Part shown: in pieces, positions 1 through 9,114 of the stretch
How the letters are laid out: each line of letters starts with the position of its first letter
How positions within the stretch are numbered: the first letter of the stretch is position 1
Source of the DNA: Arthrobacter sp. ATA002
GTDB lineage: Bacteria > Actinomycetota > Actinomycetes > Actinomycetales > Micrococcaceae
Length of the DNA stretch: 64,000 nt
NCBI RefSeq assembly: GCF_026898095.1
Contig: NZ_CP114015.1
Span: forward strand, 1,240,001-1,304,000
Reading direction: 5' to 3'
Made by a program: the position numbers and the translations under genes
Notes under the pieces: model-generated
Told to the model about the DNA's origin: nothing
The model's database searches: none
What the model saw: the letters and a program-made list of their open reading frames with translations, nothing else

Positions 1-1901
1 TCGCCGGAGCCCTGGACGCTGCGCGGGTCCTGGGTGCCCTCGAATTCGCGGAAGACCTGGGCGTAGGTCTTGCCGGCGATGTTGGTCAGCACGTTCAGGC
101 GGCCGCGGTGCGCCATGCCGATGCCGACCTCGGCCAGGCCGTCGTCGGCTGCGCCGGAAATAACGGTGTCCAGCAGCGGAATCAGGGATTCGCCGCCCTC
201 CAGCGAGAAGCGCTTCTGGCCGACAAACTTCGTCTGCAGGAAGGTTTCGAAGGCTTCAGCCGCGTTGAGCTTGCTGAGGATGCGCAGCTGCTCTTCGCGG
301 GTGGGCTTGCTGTATTTGGTCTCGAGGCGTTCCTGGAACCATTCGCGCTCTTCGGGGTCCTGGATGTGCATGTACTCGATGCCGGCCGTGCGGCAGTAGG
401 CATCGCGGAGCACGCCGAGGATTTTGCGCAGCTTCAGCATCGGCTTGCCGCCGAAGCCTCCGGTGGGCCATTCCCGGTCCAGGTCCCAGAGGGTCAGGCC
501 GTGGTTCAGGATGTCCAGGTCCGCGTGGCGGCGCTGGACGTACTCCAGTGGATTCGTGTCGGCCATCAGGTGGCCGCGGACGCGGTAGGAGTGGATCAAC
601 TGCTGGATGCGTGCAACCTTGTTGATCTGCTCTTCCGGGTTCACCTGGATGTCAGGGCTCCAGCGGACCGGCTCGTAGGGGATCCGCAGCGACTCGAAGA
701 TATCGTCGTAGAAGTTCTGGTCGCCGAGGAGCAGCTGGTGGATGATGCGCAGGAACTCGCCGCTGCCGGCGCCCTGGATGACCCGGTGGTCGTAGGTGGA
801 GGTCAGCGTGATGATCTTGGAAATGGCGTTGCGGGCGAGGATCTTTTCGTTTGATCCCTGGAACTCCGCCGGGTAGTCCAAAGCGCCGGCGCCGATGATG
901 CAGGCCTGGCCCTTGGACAGGCGGGGCACGGAGTGAACCGTTCCGATGCCGCCCGGGTTGGTCAGGGAGATCGTGGTGCCCTTGTAATCGTCAGCCGTGA
1001 GCTTGCCGTTGCGGGCCTTCTTCACGAGGTCTTCATAGGCGTGCCAGAACTCCGAGAAGTTCAGCGTTTCAGCCTTCTTGATGTTCGGCACCACGAGCAG
1101 GCGGGTGCCGTCAGGCTTGGGCATGTCGATGGCCAGGCCGAAGTTCACGTGCGCGGGCTGAACGGCAACGGGCTTGCCGTCAACGACGTCGTAATAAACG
1201 TTCTGGGACGGGAACATGGCCGCTGCACGGATGATCGCGTAGCCCAGGAGGTGGGTGAAGGACACCTTGCCGCCGCGGGCGCGTTCCAGGTGGCTGTTGA
1301 TGACGATGCGGTTGTCGATCAAGAGCTTTGCCGGGACAGCGCGGACCGTGGTTGCGGTGGGGACGCTCAGGCTGAGGTCCATGTTGGTGGCGATCGCCTT
1401 GGCGGGCCCGCGCAGGACGTTGACCTTGTCTTCCTCGGCGGCGGCGCTGCTCGGCTGGGTCTTGGGCAGCTGCGCCGGGATCGGCGGTGTTTTGCTCTCG
1501 GCAGTCTTGCTGTCGGCTGCCTCAGTCTTGGCCTCGGCCGGCTTGGAGTCCTTGGCGGCGGAATTGGAAGCGGCGGGTTCCTTCGCGACCGGCGGCTTCC
1601 CCGACTGCTGGGACGCAGCGGGGGATTCTCCGGAGGCCTTCGGTTTGGCGGACTCGGCGTGCACTACCGGAAGCTGGCGTGTGGCCGGGTTGGCGCCAAG
1701 TTCACTCGGGGCAGAGCCGTTCCCGTTGGAAGCGGAGGTGCTGGAGCTCTGGGCTTCCTCATCCTTGAAGGAGTCGAAAATGCTCCACCACTTCTTGTCA
1801 ACCGAGTTTTTGTCCTTCAGATACTGCTCGTAGAGTTCATCGACAAGCCACTCGTTGCCGCCGAATTCTTCCGGCAGCCGGTGGTTGGATTGGTCTGGCA
1901 C
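1..1901 (-). CDS. kgd: Multifunctional 2-oxoglutarate decarboxylase/dehydrogenase, N-terminal part (partial)
   Basis: This is the actinobacterial TCA-cycle enzyme that fuses an E2-type acyltransferase domain to the E1 (ThDP) domain of 2-oxoglutarate dehydrogenase. The first ~633 codons are present and the gene runs off the left edge; the family is about 1250 residues. The protein opens with the E1 helper segment ([17 protein letters not shown]), followed by a Ser/Ala/Pro/Lys-rich linker (about residues 45-115). The E2 catalytic domain then ends with [17 protein letters not shown], which carries the catalytic His of acyltransferases. The E1 region begins with an [13 protein letters not shown] motif and reaches [11 protein letters not shown] near the edge. 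I chose the GTG at 1901 because the nearest upstream ATG is followed at once by an in-frame stop, and a purine-rich GGAAGAGG lies upstream. The frame is unbroken, unlike several other long genes here. Confidence 0.95.
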   Translation of the reverse strand, partial: MPDQSNHRLPEEFGGNEWLVDELYEQYLKDKNSVDKKWWSIFDSFKDEEAQSSSTSASNGNGSAPSELGANPATRQLPVVHAESAKPKASGESPAASQQSGKPPVAKEPAASNSAAKDSKPAEAKTEAADSKTAESKTPPIPAQLPKTQPSSAAAEEDKVNVLRGPAKAIATNMDLSLSVPTATTVRAVPAKLLIDNRIVINSHLERARGGKVSFTHLLGYAIIRAAAMFPSQNVYYDVVDGKPVAVQPAHVNFGLAIDMPKPDGTRLLVVPNIKKAETLNFSEFWHAYEDLVKKARNGKLTADDYKGTTISLTNPGGIGTVHSVPRLSKGQACIIGAGALDYPAEFQGSNEKILARNAISKIITLTSTYDHRVIQGAGSGEFLRIIHQLLLGDQNFYDDIFESLRIPYEPVRWSPDIQVNPEEQINKVARIQQLIHSYRVRGHLMADTNPLEYVQRRHADLDILNHGLTLWDLDREWPTGGFGGKPMLKLRKILGVLRDAYCRTAGIEYMHIQDPEEREWFQERLETKYSKPTREEQLRILSKLNAAEAFETFLQTKFVGQKRFSLEGGESLIPLLDTVISGAADDGLAEVGIGMAHRGRLNVLTNIAGKTYAQVFREFEGTQDPRSVQGSG

Positions 1902-2470
1902 TGTTAATACGCCTCTTCCATGAGTTGCCTTTTGCCCTGATTGGCACCATGTCTGAGGGCTCGTAGCCTCAAAGCTCTCTGGTGCGGCCCGGCCGGTGTG
2001 CAGTGACCGAGACTTCATGCCAGTCTAGTGACAAGGCGGGACAACTGGCCAATTCCCGTTTGATATCCGTCACGTCCGGGCAGAGCCGGGCAGAGCCGGG
2101 CAGAGCCGGGCAGAGCCGGCACGGAACAGTCCGGATGGACCCGGAGCGGCTCCCGGTGGGCTCCCGCGCAGTCAGGCGCGTCCCCGGGCCGGAAGAACTG
2201 TCACACTGTAAACTCGATTGTCTATGGACAGTTTCTCCAGGCGCCGGCCTGCAACCCGGTCCGCAGCTGCGGACCGTTCGCACCGAGCCGGCCACGCCCG
2301 AACCCAGACGCCCCGATCTGCTCCTGCCGTATCGGAGCCTTCCAGACCGGCTTCGGCCGATCACCCTCCGCCTGCGCCCTGCAGCGGCTATCCGCCGGGG
2401 CCGGGCTCCTCCCCACATTGTCCCGGCGCGGCCGGTCCTGTCCGCTTCTGCCCCGCGGCGGGAGCCTGAC
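1902..2470. other. Divergent intergenic region, kgd / CNNM protein
   Basis: This 569-bp stretch separates the divergent kgd and the first CNNM gene. Open frames cross it, but I see no protein-like sequence in either direction. It holds a 10-bp tandem repeat (2081-2120). A possible promoter for the rightward gene is TGTAAACT near 2207-2214, an extended -10-like element without a convincing -35. If used, it would give a leader of about 250 nt. Confidence 0.6.
2081..2120. repeat. 10-bp tandem repeat, four copies
   Basis: Three perfect copies of CAGAGCCGGG are followed by a fourth that ends in C instead of G, and a partial related copy precedes them. It lies in the kgd/CNNM intergenic region. 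No known operator matches; slippage-prone copy number is the simplest reading. Confidence 0.85.
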
Positions 2471-3898
2471 ATGGAATGGTTGTATCTTGCTTTTGGCCTG
2501 GTGCTGATTCTCGGCACCGGCTTTTTTGTGGCCGTGGAGTTCTCGCTGGTGGCACTGGACCAGCCCACGGTTCGGCGGGCCGTCGAAAACGGCGACAAAG
2601 CGGCCGAGCCGCTGCTGCGCTGCCTCACCTCCCTCTCGACGCAGCTCTCCAGCTGCCAGCTGGGCATTACCCTGACCACGCTGCTGACGGGTTTCGTCAT
2701 GGAGCCGTCGGTGGGCAGGCTGCTGCAGCCTCCGCTTGCGGCCCTGGGCCTGCCTCCGGTGGCGGTGGGTTCCGTGTCCGTGGTGGCCGCGATGATTCTC
2801 GCGACGTTCCTTTCCATGCTGATCGGGGAGCTCATCCCCAAGAACATGTCCATTTCCCTGCCGTTCCGCATGGGCCGGGCGCTGGCCCGGCCGCAGCTGG
2901 CTTTCACCGTCGTCTTCAAGCCGGCCATCCTCCTGCTGAACGGCTTTTCCAACAAGGTGCTGCATCTCTTTGGGCTCGAGGCCAAGGAAGAGGTTTCCGG
3001 GGCGCGCACCCCCGCGGAGCTGTCCTCCATGGTTCGGCGTTCGGCCGAAATGGGCACCCTGGACCAGGGAACCGCCAACTTCCTGTCCCGCACCTTTTCC
3101 TTCGCGGAGCGCACTGCCGCCGATGTCATGACCCCGCGAATCCGGCTGGAGACCATCGATTCGGAGCAGTCGGTGGCTGATGTCATCGAAGCTGCCCGCC
3201 GCACCGGTTATTCCCGCTTTCCCGTTCTGGGGGATTCCCCGGATGACATTCGCGGAGTGGTGCACGTCAAGAAGGCAGTGGCCGTGCCCCGCGGCCGGCG
3301 GGCCGACCTTCCGGCCGGAGCCATCATGAGCGAGGTCCTGCGCGTTCCCGAGACAGTGCACCTGGACAGCCTGCTCTCGGAACTGCGCGGAGCCAACCTC
3401 CAGCTCGCCGTCGTCCTTGACGAGTGGGGCGGCACCGCCGGCGTCGCCACACTTGAAGACTTGGTCGAGGAGATCGTGGGAGAAGTGTCCGATGAGCACG
3501 ACAAGATCAAGCCCGGAGTGCTGCAGAGCGCAGCGGGGGCCTGGTACTTCCCGGGCATCATGCGTCCCGACGAGGTCTCGCGGCTCGTGCCGCTGCTGAA
3601 CGTCCCCGATGAAGCGGGCTATGAGACGGTCGGCGGGTACATCATGGCTGAGCTCGGCCGGATTGCCCGGGCCGGGGACCGGGTGGACGTGGACGGCGGC
3701 GTGCTGGAAGTCGAGCGCATGGACGGCCGCCGCATCGACCGGGTCAGCTTCATACCCCAGGAGAACGACGACGACCCCGCCGCCGCGGACGAGGAGCCGC
3801 CGGCGTTGGAAAAGGAGTCTGCCGCCGACGCGGCAGTGCGCCGGGCGGCCGAGAAAAAGTCCGCCGCAAAGAGCACCGGCACGGGGGAGCAGCGATGA
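2471..3898 (+). CDS. Hemolysin-family (CNNM/HlyC/CorC-type) membrane protein
   Basis: 475-residue CNNM/DUF21 protein, a family linked to magnesium or cobalt efflux and ion homeostasis. The N-terminal DUF21 domain (about residues 1-190) has several membrane segments, beginning with a signal-anchor-like helix, and the conserved stretch IGELIPKNMSI. A pair of CBS domains follows (about 200-340; ADVMTPR, YSRFPV, VVLDEWGGTAG). A CorC/HlyC C-terminal domain comes next (GYETVGGYIMAELGRI) and then an acidic/basic low-complexity tail. The open frame extends upstream to 1982, but I chose ATG 2471 because GGGAG sits 8 nt upstream and membrane-like sequence starts there. The stop overlaps the next gene by ATGA, so the pair is translationally coupled. 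Confidence 0.93.
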   Translation: MEWLYLAFGLVLILGTGFFVAVEFSLVALDQPTVRRAVENGDKAAEPLLRCLTSLSTQLSSCQLGITLTTLLTGFVMEPSVGRLLQPPLAALGLPPVAVGSVSVVAAMILATFLSMLIGELIPKNMSISLPFRMGRALARPQLAFTVVFKPAILLLNGFSNKVLHLFGLEAKEEVSGARTPAELSSMVRRSAEMGTLDQGTANFLSRTFSFAERTAADVMTPRIRLETIDSEQSVADVIEAARRTGYSRFPVLGDSPDDIRGVVHVKKAVAVPRGRRADLPAGAIMSEVLRVPETVHLDSLLSELRGANLQLAVVLDEWGGTAGVATLEDLVEEIVGEVSDEHDKIKPGVLQSAAGAWYFPGIMRPDEVSRLVPLLNVPDEAGYETVGGYIMAELGRIARAGDRVDVDGGVLEVERMDGRRIDRVSFIPQENDDDPAAADEEPPALEKESAADAAVRRAAEKKSAAKSTGTGEQR

Positions 3899-4964
3899 GT
3901 GACGTCATGGGTATTTTTTGGCTGGTGGTGCTGTTGATCGGCAATGCCTTTTTCGTGGGCAGCGAGTTTGCGGTGATGTCCGCCCGCCGCAGCCAGATTG
4001 AGCCGCTGGCCGACGCCGGTTCCAAGCGGGCCAAGACCACGCTGTGGGCCATGGAGAACGTGTCCCTGATGCTTGCCTGCGCACAGCTGGGCATCACCGT
4101 GTGTTCTCTGCTGATTCTTTCGGTGGCCGAACCCGCGATCCACCACCTTTTGGCTGCCCCGCTTCAGGCTGTTGGGCTGCCCGTGGAAATTGCGGACGGC
4201 GCCGGGTTCCTGGTGGCCCTGCTGATCGTCACGTTCCTGCACGTGACCTTTGGTGAAATGGTGCCGAAGAATATCTCGGTGTCCGTCGCTGACCGGGCTG
4301 CACTGCTGCTCGCACCGCCGCTGGTGCTGATTTCCCGGGTGGTGCGTCCGGTCATCTTCGCGCTGAACTGGCTGGCGAACCATGCCCTGCGGGTCATGGG
4401 GATCACGCCGAAGGATGAGGTGGCCTCGGCGTTTACGCTCGAGGAAATGCAGTCCATCGTGGAGGAATCCACCAAACACGGGACGGTCGCAGACGACTCC
4501 GGAATCATCTCCGGGGCCCTGGAGTTCTCGGGACAGAGCGCGGGTACGGTGATGGTTCCGCTGGCGGGGCTGGTCACGCTGAGGACCGACACCACGCCGG
4601 CCGAGTTCGAAAAGGCCGTGGGCCGCACCGGTTTCTCCCGCTTCGTCCTGGTGGACGAGCAGGGCAACCTGACCGGCTACATGCATTTGAAGGACATCAT
4701 GGCGATTCCGGCCGACGCCTACGACCGGCCGCTGACTGAGAACAAGGTGCGGACCCTCGCCAATCTGCGGCTGGATGACGAGATCGAAGATGCCCTGGCC
4801 ACCATGCAGCGGACAGGTTCCCATCTGGCCCGCGTCCTGGGACCGGACAACCGCACTCGGGGTGTGCTCTTCCTGGAGGACATCATCGAGCAGCTGGTGG
4901 GGAAATCCGGGATGCCACGCAGGCGCAGGGGATCCGGCGCACCGGGGAGAGCTACACCGACTAG
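3895..4964 (+). CDS. Second hemolysin-family (CNNM/DUF21-CBS) membrane protein; 3' end frameshifted
   Basis: Paralogue of the upstream gene with the DUF21 membrane domain (about residues 1-180, including FGEMVPKNISV) and a CBS pair, but without the CorC/HlyC C-terminal domain. The start ATG overlaps the upstream TGA (ATGA). As sequenced, the frame continues to a stop at 5025 with an Arg/Pro-rich tail. Adding one G to the GGGG run at 4899-4902 instead gives the family-like ending VGEIRDATQAQ and a TAG at 4962-4964, so I place the gene end there. The long version would also cover the znuA promoter region. The two CNNM proteins probably act together; paired genes of this kind are common in actinobacteria. 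Confidence 0.88.
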
Positions 4965-4996
4965 GCCAGCCCCGAAACTATCCAGTCGACTTACAT

Positions 4997-5009
4997 GCGA
5001 ACGATTCGC
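4997..5009. promoter_or_regulatory. Candidate Zur operator upstream of znuA
   Basis: The inverted repeat GCGAA-CGA-TTCGC is perfect in its 5-bp arms. It has the AA-N3-TT core seen in actinobacterial Zur boxes (family form roughly TGAAAAT-ATTTTCA). It directly precedes a -10-like TAGGTTAT (5013-5020) in front of the zinc importer, and a zur gene is only 2.8 kb away. The position and core support Zur control; the outer bases differ from the best-known boxes, so this is a prediction. Confidence 0.5.
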
Positions 5010-5043
5010 GTTTAGGTTATGCTGATGGAGTTCCGCCCCGCGG

Positions 5044-5070
5044 AGCGTCATCAGCGTCATCAGCGTCATT
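5044..5070. repeat. 9-bp tandem repeat in the znuA leader
   Basis: Three tandem copies of AGCGTCATC, the last ending in T, lie between the predicted znuA promoter and the start codon, so they would be in the 5' leader of the transcript. No function is evident. Confidence 0.8.
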
Positions 5071-5127
5071 ACCGACGTACCTCTCGCCACCAAACGGCTC
5101 CATGCCGGAACAGGGACACCAATTCTT

Positions 5128-6126
5128 ATGCCACGTTTCTCCGTCCGCCTTGCCGGGGCACTCCTGGCCGGCGGGGCCCTTGCCCTCACCGGCTGTACAG
5201 CGGACCCGGAGTCCCCGGGGCAGGGCTCCGAAACGGGGACCCTGGGCGTCGTTGCCACCACCAACGTGTACGGCAACATCCTGGAAACCGTCGGCGGGGA
5301 CACCGTCACCGTCACCTCCATCATTGACCGGCCAAGCCAGGACCCCCACTCCTATGAAGCGACGGCGCGGGACAAACTTGCGGTCAGCGATGCGGACCTG
5401 GTGGTCCTCAACGGCGGAGGCTACGACACCTTCATGGAACAGCTGGTTGAGGAAGCCGGGATCGAGAGCGCAAACGTCCTCAACGCCGTCGAAATCTCCG
5501 GACTGGAGGATGCATCCGGTGAGCACGGCGACGCCTCCGCATCGGCGGACGGCACAGCAGAGGCCGGCGGGGACGACCACGACCATGACGGCCACTCCCA
5601 CGGCTCCTTCAACGAACACGTGTGGTACAGCCCCGAAGCCATGGGCCTCCTGGCCGAGGCCGCAGCTGAACGCCTGGCCACACTGGACCCGGAGAATGCC
5701 GACCAATTCCGGGCGAACGCAGCATCCTTCAACAGCGGCATCGAAGACCTGACGGCAGACCTGGCCGAGGACAAGGCGGCGGCCGCCGGACGCGACGTCG
5801 CCGTCACGGAACCCGTTCCGGAATATCTCTTTGAAGCCGCAGGCCTGCACAACGTCACTCCCGCCGCCTTCACCGCGGCAGTCGAGGAAGGTTCCGACGT
5901 TCCGCCGGCGGCACTGAACGAAATGCAGGAGCTGCTGAGCTCCCGGTCCGTCGTTTTCCTGGCGTTCAACACGCAGACGGCCTCGGCGCAGACCGAAACC
6001 GTGCGGGCCGCCGCGGAGGACGCCGGCGTGCCGGTCCTGGACTTCTCCGAGACCCTTCCCGAAGGCCAGGACTACCTGACCTGGATGGGCGCCAACGTGG
6101 CAGCCATCGATGACGTGCTGCGGTGA
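5128..6126 (+). CDS. znuA: Zinc ABC transporter substrate-binding lipoprotein
   Basis: 332-residue cluster A-I metal-binding lipoprotein that captures zinc outside the membrane and hands it to the ZnuB/ZnuC importer. The signal peptide ends in the lipobox ALTGC, with Cys23 the predicted lipidated residue. TTNVYGNILETVGGD opens the mature fold, and DPHSYE supplies a metal-ligand His. A His/Asp-rich loop (DDHDHDGHSHG, about residues 151-161) is typical of zinc-specific ZnuA proteins, and ETLPEGQDYLTWM lies near the C-terminus. The ATG at 5128 gives a complete signal peptide. The stop overlaps the GTG start of znuC by 4 nt. A predicted Zur site lies upstream, so expression under zinc limitation is likely. 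Manganese is a less likely substrate given the His loop. Confidence 0.93.
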   Translation: MPRFSVRLAGALLAGGALALTGCTADPESPGQGSETGTLGVVATTNVYGNILETVGGDTVTVTSIIDRPSQDPHSYEATARDKLAVSDADLVVLNGGGYDTFMEQLVEEAGIESANVLNAVEISGLEDASGEHGDASASADGTAEAGGDDHDHDGHSHGSFNEHVWYSPEAMGLLAEAAAERLATLDPENADQFRANAASFNSGIEDLTADLAEDKAAAAGRDVAVTEPVPEYLFEAAGLHNVTPAAFTAAVEEGSDVPPAALNEMQELLSSRSVVFLAFNTQTASAQTETVRAAAEDAGVPVLDFSETLPEGQDYLTWMGANVAAIDDVLR

Positions 6127-6938
6127 CCGGACAGGTAGTGCGGCTCCGCAATGCCGGCCTGTCCTTCGGACAGCGGACCCTGTGGGACGGACTGGACCTG
6201 GATATTAGGTCCGGCGAATTCCTGGCGGTGCTGGGCCCGAACGGTTCCGGCAAGACCAGCTTCCTCAAGGTCCTGCTGGGCCTGCAGGAACTTACCCGCG
6301 GCACCGTGGAAATCAACGGGCATCCCGCCCGGCGCGGCAGCCCTGACATCGGCTACATTCCGCAGCAAAAGGCCTTCGCCCCGGGAACTCCGCTGCGGGC
6401 CCGAGACCTCGTTGGCCTCGGGGTTGACGGCAACAAGTGGGGGCTGCGCCTGAACCGCGCGCCGGTGCGCCGGCGTGTGGACCAGCTGCTGGAACAGGTG
6501 GGAGCGGTCCGCTACGCCGATGAACCGGTGGGCCTGCTGTCAGGCGGCGAGGTGCAGCGCCTGCGCGCCGCCCAGGCGCTGGCCACGGATCCCGACCTGC
6601 TGCTGTGCGACGAACCGCTGCTCTCCCTGGATTTGCACCATCAGCAGGCCATCAGCGCCCTGATCGACCGGCGCTGCCACGAAGAAGGCTCCGCAGTCGT
6701 GTTTGTGACCCACGAGATTAACCCCGTCATCGATTACGTGGACCGTGTGCTCTATCTGGCCGGCGGCACCTTCCGCACCGGCACGCCGTCGGAAGTGCTC
6801 CGGTCCGACGTGCTGTCCGAGATGTACGGAAGCCGGGTTGAAGTGCTCCGCAGCCACGGCCGCATCGTTGTCCTGGGCATCCCCGACGCCACCACCCACG
6901 TACACGGCGAGAGCGGGGACGATCATGGACTGGCCTGA
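6123..6938 (+). CDS. znuC: Zinc ABC transporter ATP-binding protein
   Basis: 271-residue ATPase that powers zinc import with ZnuA and ZnuB. It shows Walker A (GPNGSGKT, about residues 39-46), a Q-loop (YIPQQK), the ABC signature LLSGGEVQR, Walker B (LLLCDEPL) and the switch His in FVTHEINPV. A His-containing tail (TTHVHGESGDDHG) is an extra at the C-terminus. The GTG start overlaps the znuA stop (GTGA), and the 3' end overlaps znuB by 14 nt, so the three genes form one coupled operon. Confidence 0.93.
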   Translation: MTGQVVRLRNAGLSFGQRTLWDGLDLDIRSGEFLAVLGPNGSGKTSFLKVLLGLQELTRGTVEINGHPARRGSPDIGYIPQQKAFAPGTPLRARDLVGLGVDGNKWGLRLNRAPVRRRVDQLLEQVGAVRYADEPVGLLSGGEVQRLRAAQALATDPDLLLCDEPLLSLDLHHQQAISALIDRRCHEEGSAVVFVTHEINPVIDYVDRVLYLAGGTFRTGTPSEVLRSDVLSEMYGSRVEVLRSHGRIVVLGIPDATTHVHGESGDDHGLA

Positions 6939-7800
6939 CTTCCTCTCCGCCGTCTTTGATTTCAGCGACTACGGACAGCTCCTTCCGCTGGTTTCCAATT
7001 CGATTTGGGCCGCCGCGATTCTGGGGCTGGTGGGCGGACTGATCGGTACCTTCGTCCTGATGCGCGACCTGGCGTTCGCCGTGCACGGGATAGCCGAGCT
7101 GTCCTTTGCCGGTGCTGCCTTTGCCCTGCTGATCGGAGCCAACGTGGTGTTTGGGTCCCTCATTGGGTCCGTGGCCGCGGCCGTCCTGCTGGCGGTGATG
7201 GGCCTGAAGGCCCGGGACCGGAACTCGGTCACGGGCGTCATTATGCCGTTCGGGCTCGGCCTTGGCATCCTGTTCCTGGGTCTCTACGAAGGCCGTTCAG
7301 CCAATAAGTTCGGGCTCCTCACCGGGCAGATCGTCGCCGTCGACACTGTGCAGCTGAACCTGCTCGCCGGCACCGCCGTCGTGGTCCTGGCCGGGCTCGT
7401 CCTGATCTGGCGGCCGCTCACCTTCGCCAGCGCCGATCCCGAACTGGCCGAGGCACGGGGAGTCCCCGTGCGGGTGCTGTCCATTGTGTTCATGGTTCTG
7501 CTGGGGCTGTCGGTGGCCCTGTCCATCCAGATTGTCGGCGCCCTGCTGGTGCTCTCGCTGCTGATCACGCCCTCGGCTGCCGCCCTGCTGGTGACGTCCT
7601 CACCGCGGCTCGTGGTGCTGCTCAGCGTGGTGTTCGCCGTGACCTCTGCGGTGGGCGGGATTCTCCTGGCACTGGGCGGACGGATTTCGATCAGCCCGTA
7701 CATCACCACCATCTCGTTCCTGATTTACGTGGTCTGCCGGCTGATCAAGCGGAGCCGGACCAGGGGACGGGTCCGGGCTGGAACCCTCTCAGCCGCGTAA
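6925..7800 (+). CDS. znuB: Zinc ABC transporter permease
   Basis: 291-residue integral membrane permease of the cluster 9 (ZnuB/MntB) family, with about eight hydrophobic segments. Conserved family features include LMRDLAFAVHGIAELSFAGAA near the N-terminus and the IQIVGALLVLSLLITPSA segment, which holds the cytoplasmic loop that contacts the ATPase. The open frame extends further upstream, but ATG 6925 (MDWPDFL) is preferred because it starts the membrane-type sequence and overlaps the znuC end by only 14 nt. It converges with zur, with 29 bp between the stops. Confidence 0.93.
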   Translation: MDWPDFLSAVFDFSDYGQLLPLVSNSIWAAAILGLVGGLIGTFVLMRDLAFAVHGIAELSFAGAAFALLIGANVVFGSLIGSVAAAVLLAVMGLKARDRNSVTGVIMPFGLGLGILFLGLYEGRSANKFGLLTGQIVAVDTVQLNLLAGTAVVVLAGLVLIWRPLTFASADPELAEARGVPVRVLSIVFMVLLGLSVALSIQIVGALLVLSLLITPSAAALLVTSSPRLVVLLSVVFAVTSAVGGILLALGGRISISPYITTISFLIYVVCRLIKRSRTRGRVRAGTLSAA

Positions 7801-7829
7801 CGGAGGGCGGCAGGGCAGCGGGCGGAATC

Positions 7830-8255
7830 CTACGAACGGCTGCACTCCGGGCACAGGCCGAAGATCTCCACGGTGTGCGCAACGTCGGTGAAGCCGTACT
7901 GCGCCCCGAGGCCGGCCGCCCACGCCTCCACGGCCGGAGCTTCGACCTCCACCGCCTTGCCGCAGCTGCGGCACACCAGGTGGTGGTGATGGTGTTCGAC
8001 GGCGCAGCGGCGGTACAGGGCCTCGCCCTCGCCGTTGCGCAGGACATCCACCTGGTTGTCTTCAGCCATGGACTGCAGGATGCGGTACGTCGTGGCAAGG
8101 GAGATACTGTTGCCGCGCTCATGCAGCAGGCGGTGGAGCTCCTGCGTGCTGATGAAGTCATCCAGCTCATCCAGGGTCCGGCCAACCGCCAGGCGCTGGC
8201 GCGTGACCCGCTGCTCCGGGCCCCGCTTCACGGGCTGGGACGTCTCGGCTGACAT
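7830..8255 (-). CDS. zur: Fur-family transcriptional regulator, probable Zur
   Basis: 141-residue Fur-family repressor with an N-terminal winged helix (TRQRLAVGRTLDEL, then SLATTYRILQSM as recognition region). The dimerisation/metal domain carries a His cluster (EHHHHHLVCRSCG) and a second Cys pair (CPEC) near the end; the two CxxC motifs form the structural zinc site. ATG 8255 follows AAGGAG with good spacing. The location, converging on znuACB, argues for a zinc-sensing role rather than iron or peroxide sensing, because Zur genes commonly travel with znu genes. It would repress the transporter through the palindrome at 4997-5009 when zinc is abundant. Confidence 0.9.
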   Translation of the reverse strand: MSAETSQPVKRGPEQRVTRQRLAVGRTLDELDDFISTQELHRLLHERGNSISLATTYRILQSMAEDNQVDVLRNGEGEALYRRCAVEHHHHHLVCRSCGKAVEVEAPAVEAWAAGLGAQYGFTDVAHTVEIFGLCPECSRS

Positions 8256-8427
8256 GTGCACTCCTTGAACGGTGATGCATTCTCCGGCGGGCCTGGAAGG
8301 GCAGCGCCCGGGCTGAACAGCCGGCCGGGGCCGGCGCAGCTTCCAGATTATCGCACCAGGGCGGGAACGGCCCCGGGTGCCCGGCGCCCGCCGCAGGGAT
8401 ACTGGCCCGCCCGGGGGAGCCGCGGGG

Positions 8428-8440
8428 TACTGTGACCGTA
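8428..8440 (+). promoter_or_regulatory. Promoter for a leaderless transcript (metallo-hydrolase gene)
   Basis: TACTGT (8428-8433) matches the actinobacterial -10 form TANNNT and ends 7 nt before the A of the ATG at 8440. There is no ribosome binding site upstream of that ATG. Spacing and missing RBS together suggest a leaderless mRNA that starts at the start codon. Confidence 0.55.
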
Positions 8441-9114
8441 TGAAACTGACCAAGTACACCCATTCCTGTGTGCGCCTGGAGCGCGGGGGAAACGTCCTGG
8501 TGCTGGATCCCGGGTCGTTTTCCGAAGTTGAAGAAGCGCTCGGCGGAGCCGGGGCGGTCCTGATCACGCACGAACACGCCGACCACGTGGACCGCAGCCG
8601 GGTCCTGGCCCAGCTCCGCGCCGACACGTCAATGGTGCTGTATGCGCCGGAGCGGCTGGCCGCGGACCTGCAGGCCGAGGTGAATGCCGACGGCAGCGGC
8701 GCGGAAGCTGCCGGACGGATCCGGGCGGTGGAACCGGACAGCACCTTCACCGCCGCGGGCTTCACCGTGCAGTCCTTCGGCGGCCAGCACGCCCTGATCC
8801 ACCCGCTGGTGCCGCTCGTGGCCAATCTCGGCTACCTGATCGACGGCACGCTGTATCACCCCGGAGACTCCTTCGTGGTGCCCAGCGGACTGACCGTGAA
8901 GACCCTGCTGGTGCCGATCCACGCACCGTGGTCCAAGGTGGGCGAAGTAATTGACTTCGTCATTGCCTGCGGTGCCGAACGCGCCTACCCCATTCACGAT
9001 GCGCTGCTGAACGAGCGCGGGCTGAGCATCTCGGAGGGGCACGTCACGCGGTTCGGCGAACTGTACGGCACCGTGTACCGGCACCTGGACACCGGCGATA
9101 CGGTCCAGGTATGA
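8440..9114 (+). CDS. Metallo-beta-lactamase-fold metal-dependent hydrolase
   Basis: 224-residue single-domain member of the UlaG/YtnP-like MBL-fold group. The metal-binding motif is THEHADHVD (about residues 47-55), a conserved His follows near GGQHALIHP, and YHPGDSF supplies the bridging Asp. The N-terminus MKLTKYTHSCVRLE is typical of the family, which supports the ATG at 8440 over upstream in-frame starts. The substrate cannot be told from sequence. The stop overlaps the sulfurtransferase start (ATGA), so the two are co-translated; a link to sulfur metabolism is possible but not shown. Confidence 0.85.
   Translation: MKLTKYTHSCVRLERGGNVLVLDPGSFSEVEEALGGAGAVLITHEHADHVDRSRVLAQLRADTSMVLYAPERLAADLQAEVNADGSGAEAAGRIRAVEPDSTFTAAGFTVQSFGGQHALIHPLVPLVANLGYLIDGTLYHPGDSFVVPSGLTVKTLLVPIHAPWSKVGEVIDFVIACGAERAYPIHDALLNERGLSISEGHVTRFGELYGTVYRHLDTGDTVQV

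Noticed and set aside
2070-2125. Possible CRISPR array at the tandem repeats
   Set aside because: The units are 10 bp with no spacers, and no cas gene is in the window. The same reasoning excludes the other short repeat tracts.
1969-3499. Long minus-strand open frames opposite the first CNNM gene
   Set aside because: Low-complexity Arg/Gly/His-rich translations with no motifs. They are the usual mirror frames of a GC-rich gene.
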